From assembly GCA_029565395.1 (NCBI GenBank), contig JAKQOG010000206.1, positions 1 to 64,000 on the forward strand: a stretch of 64,000 nt of DNA. The letters run 5' to 3'. Position 1 is the first letter of the stretch. Each line of letters starts with the position of its first letter. The position numbers were made by a program, and so were the translations under genes. The notes beneath the pieces were generated by a model. It was not told where the DNA came from. It did not search any database and saw only the letters and a program-made list of their open reading frames with translations. This document shows, piece after piece, positions 17,021 through 24,867 of the stretch. This stretch comes from Candidatus Hydrogenedentota bacterium (GTDB lineage: Bacteria; Hydrogenedentota; Hydrogenedentia; Hydrogenedentales; CAILVY01).

Positions 17021-18529
17021 ATGGGAACTGTAAGTATGGCCGGAATACTGGTGGCGCTGAGTTCATTTTTCCTTCAACAACCCGCCGTTGCGCCGGAGCT
17101 TGGGTCGTTGTGCTGGTTGTGGGACGGCGATACCAAAATGCAGAATGCGTTATGGATCGAGAACCGTGCGGAGTTGAAGATGGGTGAAGGCCGCACTACG
17201 GTGGCGATCGCCGATCTTAAAGGTCCGGGCATTATTACCATGATCCATTTCGCGCTTCCCGCCGCCATGAAACTGGATCGCAGCGTGGTGCTGCGCATGT
17301 TTTGGGACGGCGAAGAGAATCCCAGCGTGAATTGTCCGCTGGTGGATTTTTTCTGTGATCCCAATGGCGCATTGGAGCAGGTGAATACCGCGCTGGTCAA
17401 CAAGCGCCGTGGCTGGAACGCCTATTTCCCGATGCCGTTCGCCAAGTCCGCCCGGATCGAAATAGAAAATGACAATCAGCGCTATCAATCCAATTGGCAG
17501 CAGAACCCCTGCTACAGCTACGTCATGTACCGGACGGTGAAGAAGCTGCCGAAGAAAATGGGGTATTTTCATGCGGAATGGAATCAAAAGACCTTGCTGA
17601 TGGGCAAAGAGGAGTATCCTGTGTTTGAGGCGAAGGGCCGGGGTCAGTTCGTGGGGTGGAATGTCACCGTGCGCGGGGTGGGTTCGCCGGAGGCCGGGTA
17701 TCCCGTGGATGAGAACGAAAAATTCTTTATTGATGGAGAGTCAGAGGCCTCCATCGAGTGGCAGGGGATCGAAGACTCGTTCGGGTTCAGTTGGGGGTTC
17801 CCGGAAACTTTCAGCACCTTTCCCTATACCGGCTGGCAGCCATATTATAAAAACGGCGCCGCAGCATACCGGTTTTGCCTGAACGATCGGATTTCGTTTA
17901 AGAAGTCCCTGGTGATGACAGTGGGGTTTGGGAAACATGAGGCCAAATTCTTCTTCGAGACTTTTTCCAAGCCGGAAAATCCACTGCAATTTTCCAGCGT
18001 GGCGTATTGGTATCAACAGGAGCCACATCAGCCAATCGCGCCGCTGCCGCGCGCCCATGAACGGAAACCGGCCTTTGGGGGAGCGCCGGTGGATGCGGCG
18101 AAGTATCAGGCGGCGGGTGAGACGGTGGTGATCAATTGCGGCAAGACGGAAAATGATATTGAATATTTGAAAGACGGTTGGGATTTTATGCTGAAGCGGG
18201 GGTATCTGTATGCGGGCTGGACAACGGAGGTTAATCATTGCTGGGCGGACAATGAATCGCTGGAATTTGACCTGGTGTGTCCGAAAGGCGCGCAAGGAAC
18301 CTTAAAACTTTATTTACTGGATGGCGATAATTTTCAGGGCGGACGCAAGGAGTCGGTGACGGTTTGTGGACGGAAAATCGGTGAGTATGAGAACTTTCAG
18401 AAAGGGCAATGGGTGGAAGTGCCTGTTTCGGCGACGGATACCAAGGATGGACGAATCGCAGTGGCTATTAAGAATCTCAAGCCTCCGTCAAATGCCGTGG
18501 TGTCGGTGATCCGGTTTGTGGAGAAGTGA
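17021..18529 (+). CDS. GH172-family (DUF2961) secreted enzyme
   Basis: 502 residues with a probable signal peptide (1-24). The family hallmarks are present: GPGIITMIHF, RMFWDGEENPSVNCPLVDFF, YFPMPFAKSARIEIEN, a FIDGESEASIEWQGIEDSF block, and SSVAYWYQQEPH. GH172 members cleave difructose dianhydride or alpha-D-arabinofuranosidic/fructofuranosidic linkages. A C-terminal region of about 120 residues appears to be an accessory beta domain. The ATG follows AAGGAGGGAGC. The substrate is uncertain, but arabinofuranosyl-containing glycans would fit the GH127 gene elsewhere in the window. Confidence 0.85.
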   Translation: MGTVSMAGILVALSSFFLQQPAVAPELGSLCWLWDGDTKMQNALWIENRAELKMGEGRTTVAIADLKGPGIITMIHFALPAAMKLDRSVVLRMFWDGEENPSVNCPLVDFFCDPNGALEQVNTALVNKRRGWNAYFPMPFAKSARIEIENDNQRYQSNWQQNPCYSYVMYRTVKKLPKKMGYFHAEWNQKTLLMGKEEYPVFEAKGRGQFVGWNVTVRGVGSPEAGYPVDENEKFFIDGESEASIEWQGIEDSFGFSWGFPETFSTFPYTGWQPYYKNGAAAYRFCLNDRISFKKSLVMTVGFGKHEAKFFFETFSKPENPLQFSSVAYWYQQEPHQPIAPLPRAHERKPAFGGAPVDAAKYQAAGETVVINCGKTENDIEYLKDGWDFMLKRGYLYAGWTTEVNHCWADNESLEFDLVCPKGAQGTLKLYLLDGDNFQGGRKESVTVCGRKIGEYENFQKGQWVEVPVSATDTKDGRIAVAIKNLKPPSNAVVSVIRFVEK

Positions 18530-18660
18530 AAAGCCGCAAAGCGATGCTCTTTAATGCGGATTTCTCACGAGATAGGTGTCAATGTTTTGCATAGAGGAAA
18601 ATTCAGCGATATTTAGAAACACAGACAACCGCAAGTAAGCACAACACCTTGTATACGTTT

Positions 18661-18753
18661 GTCATTGCGAGGAGTCTTCGACGAAGCAATCTCGCCTGAT
18701 TGTCAATTATGCATGGCTCCGAGATTGCTTCGTCGAAGACTCCTCGCAATGAC
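18661..18753. repeat. 34-base perfect inverted repeat
   Basis: GTCATTGCGAGGAGTCTTCG and 14 further bases (18661-18694) recur as an exact reverse complement at 18720-18753 around a 25-base loop. The arm resembles the GTCATTGCGAG...GAAGCAATC palindromic repeat that I recall as widely dispersed in unrelated bacterial genomes. No transposase gene is linked. Confidence 0.85.
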
Positions 18754-18785
18754 AGGTTTAGTTGAAGGATGGTAAGAAATCCGGG

Positions 18786-18971
18786 TTAACGTTTGATCAC
18801 TAGAGGCATGCCACGTTCAGCGCGTACTTCCAAACAGAGTTGTATTGCTTCATGAATGTTTTCCATCGCTTCTTCTTTAGTGTCACCCTGGCTGACACAT
18901 CCTGGAATAGAAGGACATTCTACCACCCATTTGCCATCCTCATCCCGATCAATGTCTATTGGGAGTTTCAT
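18786..18971 (-). CDS. HicB-like (UPF0150) antitoxin-family protein
   Basis: 61-residue protein with the compact HicB N-terminal fold. MKLPIDIDRDEDGKWVVECP is followed by the conserved PGCVSQGDTKEEAMENIHEAI stretch. It lacks the C-terminal DNA-binding domain of full HicB antitoxins. No HicA toxin (small double-stranded-RNA-binding-like protein) is encoded next to it on either side, so it is an orphan. The ribosome binding site is weak (AAGAAG). Its role, if any, is unclear; it lies next to a dispersed inverted repeat. Confidence 0.82.
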   Translation of the reverse strand: MKLPIDIDRDEDGKWVVECPSIPGCVSQGDTKEEAMENIHEAIQLCLEVRAERGMPLVIKR

Positions 18972-19037
18972 CTTCTTGAATCCGTTCAGTTCTTGCGGTT
19001 CGTTTTGCCTAACCGATTATCTCATTTTTGGCCCTTT

Positions 19038-19604
19038 TCAACACCCCCCTGCCAATAGCGCGCTTTTATAGTATCGATAGTAGCGCATCACGTACGGATT
19101 GTCGCGGTTGACTCGTTCCTCGATTTCTGGCCAATATCCACCAAACCCTATCTTCTTGAGCAATTTGGAGTATTCACGGTACTCATGCGGCACCTTCCCC
19201 GATATTAGCATGCCCACGATACGCTTCCTGATTCTCGCGCGATCCTCTTCATTAAGTTCACAGCGTCGAAGGGCACGGGCGGTATTCGATTTGAGCAGCG
19301 CGCCAAACGGGAATTTCTCGTCCTCCTCGATGAATTCCATCCCTATCCGTTTGCAGGCGCTATCACCAGTTTCAATCCCTTTGATAACCTCGTCCATAAC
19401 CGGGTATACCCACTTTCCGTGTTCATCCTTGTGCACGCTTTCTTTGGGACTCAGGTCGAGCAGGGATGAAATACCCTCCCGTTCGCAGTATTGCGCGTAA
19501 CGCTGACGGATTGCGTCCTTGGACCATTTTCCTTCACTGTTGAAATCAATTACTTGAAAAGTCTCGCCGTCGAGAACACTCTCATAGACTTGAGAATTTT
19601 CCAT
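19038..19604 (-). CDS. Uncharacterised 188-residue protein
   Basis: I do not recognise this family. The protein is hydrophilic and charged, with no signal peptide or membrane segment. It has a helical, Arg/Glu-rich middle (ALRRCELNEEDRARIRKRIV) and a Tyr-rich end (YVMRYYRYYKSALLAGG). The pattern resembles proteins scoring position or size of gene arrays, but I cannot assign it. I annotate the ATG at 19602-19604; a GTG three codons upstream is also possible. It lies 66 bases upstream of the orphan HicB gene and on the same strand, so the two could be co-transcribed. Confidence 0.7.
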   Translation of the reverse strand: MENSQVYESVLDGETFQVIDFNSEGKWSKDAIRQRYAQYCEREGISSLLDLSPKESVHKDEHGKWVYPVMDEVIKGIETGDSACKRIGMEFIEEDEKFPFGALLKSNTARALRRCELNEEDRARIRKRIVGMLISGKVPHEYREYSKLLKKIGFGGYWPEIEERVNRDNPYVMRYYRYYKSALLAGGC

Positions 19605-19660
19605 TGTGTCCACCCACCAATTTCGTCGTTAAAAGGGATGAATTATCTGTCGGTTACTTA

Positions 19661-20791
19661 TCAGACTTTAGCATATTCACCTCTCAATAGTACCATTTTT
19701 GAGTCCATATAATATCGAAAGTTGTCCCAGGAGATGTCGGGGGGGACGGTGTGGTCGATGGTGGGGATGAAGCCGCCTTCTTCGATGAGGGGGATGAATT
19801 CGCGGAGGTGGGCGCGGATGGCGTCTTTGCCCTGGGTGAGGATGCGCTTGTCTACGCCGCCCCAAAGCCGCAGGGATTTGCCGAATTGTTTGCGCCATTG
19901 CTGCGGACTGACATTCGAGGCGCGTTCGATGGGCCAAACAGTATCCACGCCCGCGTCCATCATGGGCGGTATCAACAGGGTGGGGTCGCCGTCGGAATCC
20001 ACGGCGAAATATTTCGTGCCATGCCCTTTAAAAAACTCGACCATGCGCTTGAGGCGGGGAAAGATGAATTCACGGTGGATGGCGGGGCCGATGAGCGGCC
20101 CGGATTTCATGGCGAAGTCTTCGTTAAGCACGAAGTACTCCACCTGAATTTTTTCGAGAACGGGCCGGCTTGTTTCGATGATGAAGTCCGCAAAGAATTC
20201 CATCATGTCATGCATCATGCCGGGATATTCATAAAACGCGGTGGAAAGGGCTTCCGTGCCCATGAATTCCCGTGCACGCCAGTAAAATCCATTCGCGGCA
20301 CAGTTTTCGCCTAAAACCAGCGGATAGTCCCGCGTTTTCCATCGTTCGATACGCTCTTCCAGGTGTGCAGGATATCGTTGTGGCAGCGCGGCCATAAGCC
20401 GCCGCTTGATCCCCGGCCAGTCCTCTGGTGTACGTACGGGGTGGGCGAGGTGCTGGTCCATGCACATGCGCGCGCCGCCGATGGATCCGGCTTTGAGTGC
20501 GCGCGTCACAATGCCGAGGGCATCGCGTGCGATGACATATGCGTCCGTCTCTTCCAGAATTTCAGGTTCAAAAGGGGGGATAAATCCGAAATTGACAGGG
20601 AAATATTCCCGGCGGTCAAGGTGGATACCCGGTTCCTCCACGAACCAGTTCCAAGTGAAGTCCTTTACGGCCTGCGGCGCTTCCTGCCGCCAGCGTTCGA
20701 TGGTTTGCGGCCAGACGCCAAGTTCATGATTGGGGCGTCGATCCGCGGGCTGATAGTCCATGCAGGCGATAAAACGATCCAGATCCGTCAT
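19661..20791 (-). CDS. URO-D-like superfamily protein (divergent)
   Basis: 376-residue TIM-barrel protein of the uroporphyrinogen decarboxylase-like group. The position of the zinc-binding HxCG motif reads VDSDGDP, so the metal ligands of the MtaA-type enzymes are absent. The following block, LLIPPMMDAGVDTVWPIE, fits the family. This subgroup is abundant in Lentisphaerae/Hydrogenedentes-like genomes, as far as I recall, and has no established reaction. The ATG at 20789-20791 has GGGAG seven bases upstream. It stands alone, between an unknown gene and a diguanylate cyclase. Confidence 0.8.
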   Translation of the reverse strand: MTDLDRFIACMDYQPADRRPNHELGVWPQTIERWRQEAPQAVKDFTWNWFVEEPGIHLDRREYFPVNFGFIPPFEPEILEETDAYVIARDALGIVTRALKAGSIGGARMCMDQHLAHPVRTPEDWPGIKRRLMAALPQRYPAHLEERIERWKTRDYPLVLGENCAANGFYWRAREFMGTEALSTAFYEYPGMMHDMMEFFADFIIETSRPVLEKIQVEYFVLNEDFAMKSGPLIGPAIHREFIFPRLKRMVEFFKGHGTKYFAVDSDGDPTLLIPPMMDAGVDTVWPIERASNVSPQQWRKQFGKSLRLWGGVDKRILTQGKDAIRAHLREFIPLIEEGGFIPTIDHTVPPDISWDNFRYYMDSKMVLLRGEYAKV

Positions 20792-20836
20792 GCGAATGCT
20801 CCCGGTATGTTTCGAGGCATTATACGCTCCGGGAGA

Positions 20837-22792
20837 TTATTCTACATCCAGCACCGTACGATTCCTGCCCTGTTCTTTGGCGCGGTAGAGGGATCTGTCG
20901 GCCGCCTGGATCAGGGCGGTTTTATCCATATCGTGCGTGGTCAAATCGGCAAACCCGAAAGACCCCGTCACAATAAAGGGGTGATCAGTATCCTGGCAGA
21001 AAACGTGTGAGGCCAGCGTCTGGCGCACGCGCTCAATGCACGCCACCGCCTCGATGCTTGAGGTATGACTGAAGCAAATCACAAACTCGTCGCCGCCAAA
21101 CCGGCCCGCAACATCTTCTTTCCGCACTTGTGCACGGATCAGATCGCCGAGTTTCTCCAGCACTATATCGCCCACTGTATGACCATACCGGTCGTTAATC
21201 TCCTTGAACTTGTCGACATCCCCCATGCACAGACACAGGGCGTGGCGGTAGCGTTTGGCGGCATTCAACGCCACATCAAGCTGTTCTTCGAAGAACCGGC
21301 GGTTAAGCAGTCCCGTCAGCGGATCGTACATGGCGGCCTGGGTCAGAAATGCCTCGTGCCGCTTGTGCTCCGTGATATCGCGGATAATGCCGGTGAATAA
21401 CCGCTGTTCCCCCACCCGAATCTCACTCAAGGCGATATACGCGGGAAAAACAATGCCTTCCTTGCGCTGTCCCAGTATTTCCCGGCCTTTTCCGATAATC
21501 TTCGCCTGATTGGTGGCAAGGTAGTCCTTTAAATAATCCGGATGTTGGCTTTTGTATGGCTCGGGCATCAGCAGCGAAACATCGCGGCCCACTACTTCTT
21601 CCGCGGAATACCCGAAAATGCGTTCCGCTGCCTTATTAAAGGATTGAATGCGGCCTTCGTCGTCCGTAGTGACTATTCCGTCCACGGCATGTTCCAGCAC
21701 GGCGCGCATCCGCGCTTCGCTCATGTGCACCGCCGTTTCCGCTCTTTCCAACGCCTCCAACGTCTTGTTCACACTCGCGCTTACTTCGGCCAGTTCGTCA
21801 TTCCCTGTTACGGGCACCCGCTGAGACAAGTCGGTGGTCAGTTCGATGGCATGCAGGCTGGCGGTCAACCGGGAGAGGCGGTTCAGCACGGTTTTACCCA
21901 GAATGAACTGCATCACGAACGCCTGAATCAATCCGGTGGCTAAAATACCAATGCCAAAATACTGGAGGGTGCGCACCCCAACGGAATGCACGGCGCGGGG
22001 TTTATCCAATCGAAGCATCAAGATGGGGGTATTGTTCACATCCCGCAGGATTGTGTATCCCGCAACGGTCTTCGGCGCCAATACACTTACCACCATGTTA
22101 TTGTCCGCTGAAAGCATGGCCTTGGCCTGCTGCATGTCTTCTGGAAGATCGGAGTCTTCCAACCGGTTAATCATCAGGGACGTTCGCAGCGTTTTGGCTA
22201 TCACATCAATCTGGAAATCGTTCAAGAATCCGGCAAAAACCAGCGTGCCGCGAATAGGACCATTTAGTTCGCTGGTCAAAATTGGCCGTGAGGCCACCAT
22301 CACAGGCGCGTCATCAAGGAGTAAAAGGCCCTCCATTTTGCTTTTTTCATCCAGGTGTTTAAGGAACGGACTGTCCTTTGTTAACTGCCGTAACAGGCTG
22401 GGAGGAACTGGAATTTCCTTTTCCGTTTGAAGGTCATATCCCTTTGAATACACATGCTCGCCCGCCTCGTTGAAAAGCAAGATAAAATTAATGATTGAGG
22501 ACAGCGCGGCAAATTGCTCATAGCCAATATTTTTGTCGATATATTCTTGATTGACATCCGCGACAAATTGATACGTGTCATCCCAAAACGCCCAGTCGCT
22601 GGTGCGGGTGCCAATCGCCGATATTTGATCTTTCAGGGTATCCACGACCTGTTCCAGGTCGCGCTGCACCTCTTTGTTTTCCACCTCAACAAACCCGCCC
22701 AATAACACCAATCGCGACCATGCATACACCACCCCGAAAATCAAGGCGGTTGACCCAAGTAAAATGGCAAAGGTCTTTCCTTTAAGCTTCAT
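20837..22792 (-). CDS. Membrane diguanylate cyclase (CHASE4-HAMP-PAS-GGDEF)
   Basis: 651 residues. A membrane helix (about 8-30) precedes a CHASE4-like sensor with the ISAIGTRTSDWAFWDD pattern. A second helix lies near 275-297, then a HAMP-like linker, a PAS domain (about 360-480) with ERIFGYSAEEVVGRDV, and a GGDEF domain. The active site GGDEF is intact. An inhibitory-site RxxD (RKED) lies five residues before it, so product feedback by c-di-GMP is expected. AAGGAAG precedes the ATG. The gene is divergent from a PilZ-protein gene, pairing a c-di-GMP producer with a likely receptor. Confidence 0.92.
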   Translation of the reverse strand: MKLKGKTFAILLGSTALIFGVVYAWSRLVLLGGFVEVENKEVQRDLEQVVDTLKDQISAIGTRTSDWAFWDDTYQFVADVNQEYIDKNIGYEQFAALSSIINFILLFNEAGEHVYSKGYDLQTEKEIPVPPSLLRQLTKDSPFLKHLDEKSKMEGLLLLDDAPVMVASRPILTSELNGPIRGTLVFAGFLNDFQIDVIAKTLRTSLMINRLEDSDLPEDMQQAKAMLSADNNMVVSVLAPKTVAGYTILRDVNNTPILMLRLDKPRAVHSVGVRTLQYFGIGILATGLIQAFVMQFILGKTVLNRLSRLTASLHAIELTTDLSQRVPVTGNDELAEVSASVNKTLEALERAETAVHMSEARMRAVLEHAVDGIVTTDDEGRIQSFNKAAERIFGYSAEEVVGRDVSLLMPEPYKSQHPDYLKDYLATNQAKIIGKGREILGQRKEGIVFPAYIALSEIRVGEQRLFTGIIRDITEHKRHEAFLTQAAMYDPLTGLLNRRFFEEQLDVALNAAKRYRHALCLCMGDVDKFKEINDRYGHTVGDIVLEKLGDLIRAQVRKEDVAGRFGGDEFVICFSHTSSIEAVACIERVRQTLASHVFCQDTDHPFIVTGSFGFADLTTHDMDKTALIQAADRSLYRAKEQGRNRTVLDVE

Positions 22793-22948
22793 GTGCAGCT
22801 TCCTTGGAATACAATGTCAACTCTCTGCAAACCCCAAATGAGTCAACGAACCTTCTTGCGCAGTATATCATTTTACCAGGACACAACGCCAGACATTTTG
22901 CGCGTGCTCATCTGCGAAAAAGGAGAATTTCTTGGGTTGTGATAAGGA

Positions 22949-22977
22949 TTGCATTATTGGTTGTTCTTGGCTAGTAT
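22949..22977 (+). promoter_or_regulatory. Putative sigma-70 promoter for the PilZ gene
   Basis: TTGCAT and TAGTAT are separated by 17 bases, 47 bases before the PilZ start codon. On the opposite strand, near 22880-22890, an extended minus-10 (TGATATACT) may drive the divergent diguanylate cyclase gene. Confidence 0.5.
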
Positions 22978-23023
22978 ATCGGTAAGACCTTAAGGACAGC
23001 AGGCGGGTAGCGAGGAGAGTATT

Positions 23024-23380
23024 ATGCGGATAGATGGTCAGGACAGGCGCCGGTATCCGAGAAGCCGGCGGGGCTTGCCCTTGGTGATGGATGAATCGGG
23101 CCCTGGCGTATTGAATCATGTGGACAACATCAGTGCGAACGGCGTGTTGTGCCACACGGTGAAGCCATTGCCGCTCATGACGAAGATGCGCATCCATCTG
23201 GAGTTGCCCAAGCCCGCCAAATACCGGATCGACGCCGAGGGCATTGTGGTTCGGTGCGATCCGGATGACAAAGGCGATGACCATTTCAAGGTAGCGATAT
23301 TATTTACACGCATCAGCGATGAAGACCACGAAGCCATCCACGAATTTGTGGAACACGACTTGTCGCATCCAGATGATTAA
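23024..23380 (+). CDS. PilZ-domain c-di-GMP-binding protein
   Basis: 118-residue single-domain PilZ protein. The arginine-rich c-di-GMP clamp RRRYPR is at residues 8-13, and the second motif, (D/N)xSxxG, appears as NISANG at 35-40. Both ligand-binding motifs are therefore intact. GAGGAGAG lies just upstream of the ATG. It probably transmits c-di-GMP signals to an unknown partner. It is divergently transcribed from the diguanylate cyclase and is followed 36 bases later by nadK in the same direction. Confidence 0.9.
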   Translation: MRIDGQDRRRYPRSRRGLPLVMDESGPGVLNHVDNISANGVLCHTVKPLPLMTKMRIHLELPKPAKYRIDAEGIVVRCDPDDKGDDHFKVAILFTRISDEDHEAIHEFVEHDLSHPDD

Positions 23381-23416
23381 GCCTGTGCATCGAAGCACAT
23401 ATCCGAGGATCCTGGC

Positions 23417-24187
23417 GTGAGTCCGGGGAAAAGAGCAAAAAGTCCTTCCATACGCGTGGCGTTGTTTGGGGCGGAATCAAACGCACTCAAACCGGAAATC
23501 GCGCGGCACGGGATTCTTCGCATTGTTAAGAATGATCCGGATGTTGTGGTGTGTTATGGAGGAGACGGCACCTTGCTGGCGGCGGAACTTCAGTGGCCGG
23601 GACTTCCCAAAGTGCCTATTCTCAACAGTAAAGTGGGGCATCATTGTCTTCGGCACCATCCGCGGGAGATCATCACCGCGCTGGCCCGTCAAAAACTCAC
23701 GGTAAACACCTATAACAAGCTGGAATGCGCGATACACCGTGCGGGCAAGTCCACCCCGGATCGTGTGTTGACGCCTTTGAATGAGATCGTGGTCAGCAAG
23801 GGCCGTGTGAACACGGCGCTTCGCTGGCAACTGTGGGTGGATGGCACGCCGTACGAAAACGGCGCGGAAATAATTGGCGACGGGTTGGTGGTATGCACGC
23901 CTTTCGGCAGCACGGCCTATTTCCGCAACATTACGCGGGGCATTTTTGTCAAGGGCATCGGGGTGGCGTTTATCACGGTGAGCCAACAACATGTAAATCA
24001 CCTTGTCTTGCCCAGTGATTCCGTGGCGCGGGTGCTGATCACCCGGGGGCCGGCATTGCTGGCCTTTGACTGCGCGCAGGAAGACATACTTCTGGAAACG
24101 GGGGATGAACTGGTGTGCCGCAAGCATCCCCATGGCGCCACCATTCTCACCTGCGGTCCGGTGCGCAAACTCAACGAACCCTTCTGA
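23417..24187 (+). CDS. nadK: NAD kinase
   Basis: Cytosolic enzyme that phosphorylates NAD to NADP, 256 residues, at the short end of the family. The GGDGT motif is intact (in VVVCYGGDGTLLAAE), followed by the conserved NE segment (LNEIVVS) and DGLVVCTPFGSTAY, matching the family's DGxxxxTPTGSTAY block. The start is a GTG with GAGGAT eight bases upstream. It lies between the PilZ and cyclase-family genes, probably in one transcript. Confidence 0.9.
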   Translation: MSPGKRAKSPSIRVALFGAESNALKPEIARHGILRIVKNDPDVVVCYGGDGTLLAAELQWPGLPKVPILNSKVGHHCLRHHPREIITALARQKLTVNTYNKLECAIHRAGKSTPDRVLTPLNEIVVSKGRVNTALRWQLWVDGTPYENGAEIIGDGLVVCTPFGSTAYFRNITRGIFVKGIGVAFITVSQQHVNHLVLPSDSVARVLITRGPALLAFDCAQEDILLETGDELVCRKHPHGATILTCGPVRKLNEPF

Positions 24188-24211
24188 GCAAAAGAAGATT
24201 AGGAGCCGGCT

Positions 24212-24838
24212 ATGCGCATGCAATGGCGGGATGTCAGTATTCCCCTGCGGCCCGGAATGACCGTATGGCCGGGCGATCCGGAGTTTCAACTGCTCCCGGA
24301 TGCCCGTATTTCCCAACAAGCATCGTGCAACACCTCCATTTTGTCTTTTTCCACCCATGCCGGCACGCACTGTGACGCGCCCTGGCATTTTGAAGAGGGA
24401 GGGCGGAAACTCCATGAGATCGATCCCGCTATTTTCTTCGGTGAAGCCGTTGTAATGGAGTTTCCCGGAATCGATTTGATCCGCGAATGTGATCTTGGCA
24501 AGGAAAAGCTTCCCCCGCGCCTCCTGTTTAAGACGCGCAATTCCGACTATCCCATCGAGGCCCCTTTTAATACACATTTTGTGGCGATTGATCGGGAAGC
24601 CGCCCAGCGCCTGGTGGACGATGGCGTCCGGCTGGTTGGTGTGGATTATCTCTCCGTGGCGCCCTATAAACAGCCGGGGCAAACTACCCATCATATTTTG
24701 TTGAAAAACAACGTTTTTGTCGTGGAAGGATTACGTTTGAACGGTGTCTCGCCAGGCATTCATCCGTTTGTCGTTTTGCCGTTGCCGGTTATGGATGCCG
24801 ATGGGGCTCCCTGCCGTGCCTTCATCGGAGTTGAGTAA
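24212..24838 (+). CDS. Cyclase-family hydrolase (arylformamidase-like)
   Basis: 208-residue metal-dependent hydrolase of the cyclase/kynurenine-formamidase family. The signature STHAGTHCDAPWHF (HxGTHxDxPxHF) supplies the metal ligands, and the C-terminal part has the expected GVDYLSVAP segment. It lies 24 bases after nadK in the same direction, likely co-transcribed. No other tryptophan-degradation genes are nearby, so the formamidase substrate is not assured. Other members act on isatin or mandelamide-like amides. Confidence 0.85.
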   Translation: MRMQWRDVSIPLRPGMTVWPGDPEFQLLPDARISQQASCNTSILSFSTHAGTHCDAPWHFEEGGRKLHEIDPAIFFGEAVVMEFPGIDLIRECDLGKEKLPPRLLFKTRNSDYPIEAPFNTHFVAIDREAAQRLVDDGVRLVGVDYLSVAPYKQPGQTTHHILLKNNVFVVEGLRLNGVSPGIHPFVVLPLPVMDADGAPCRAFIGVE

Positions 24839-24867
24839 CCCATACGCTCCATGGTAACCATCGCGCG

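Noticed and set aside
23477..24694. 405-codon open frame antisense to nadK and the cyclase gene
   Set aside because: Crosses two convincing genes on the other strand and has no recognisable domain.
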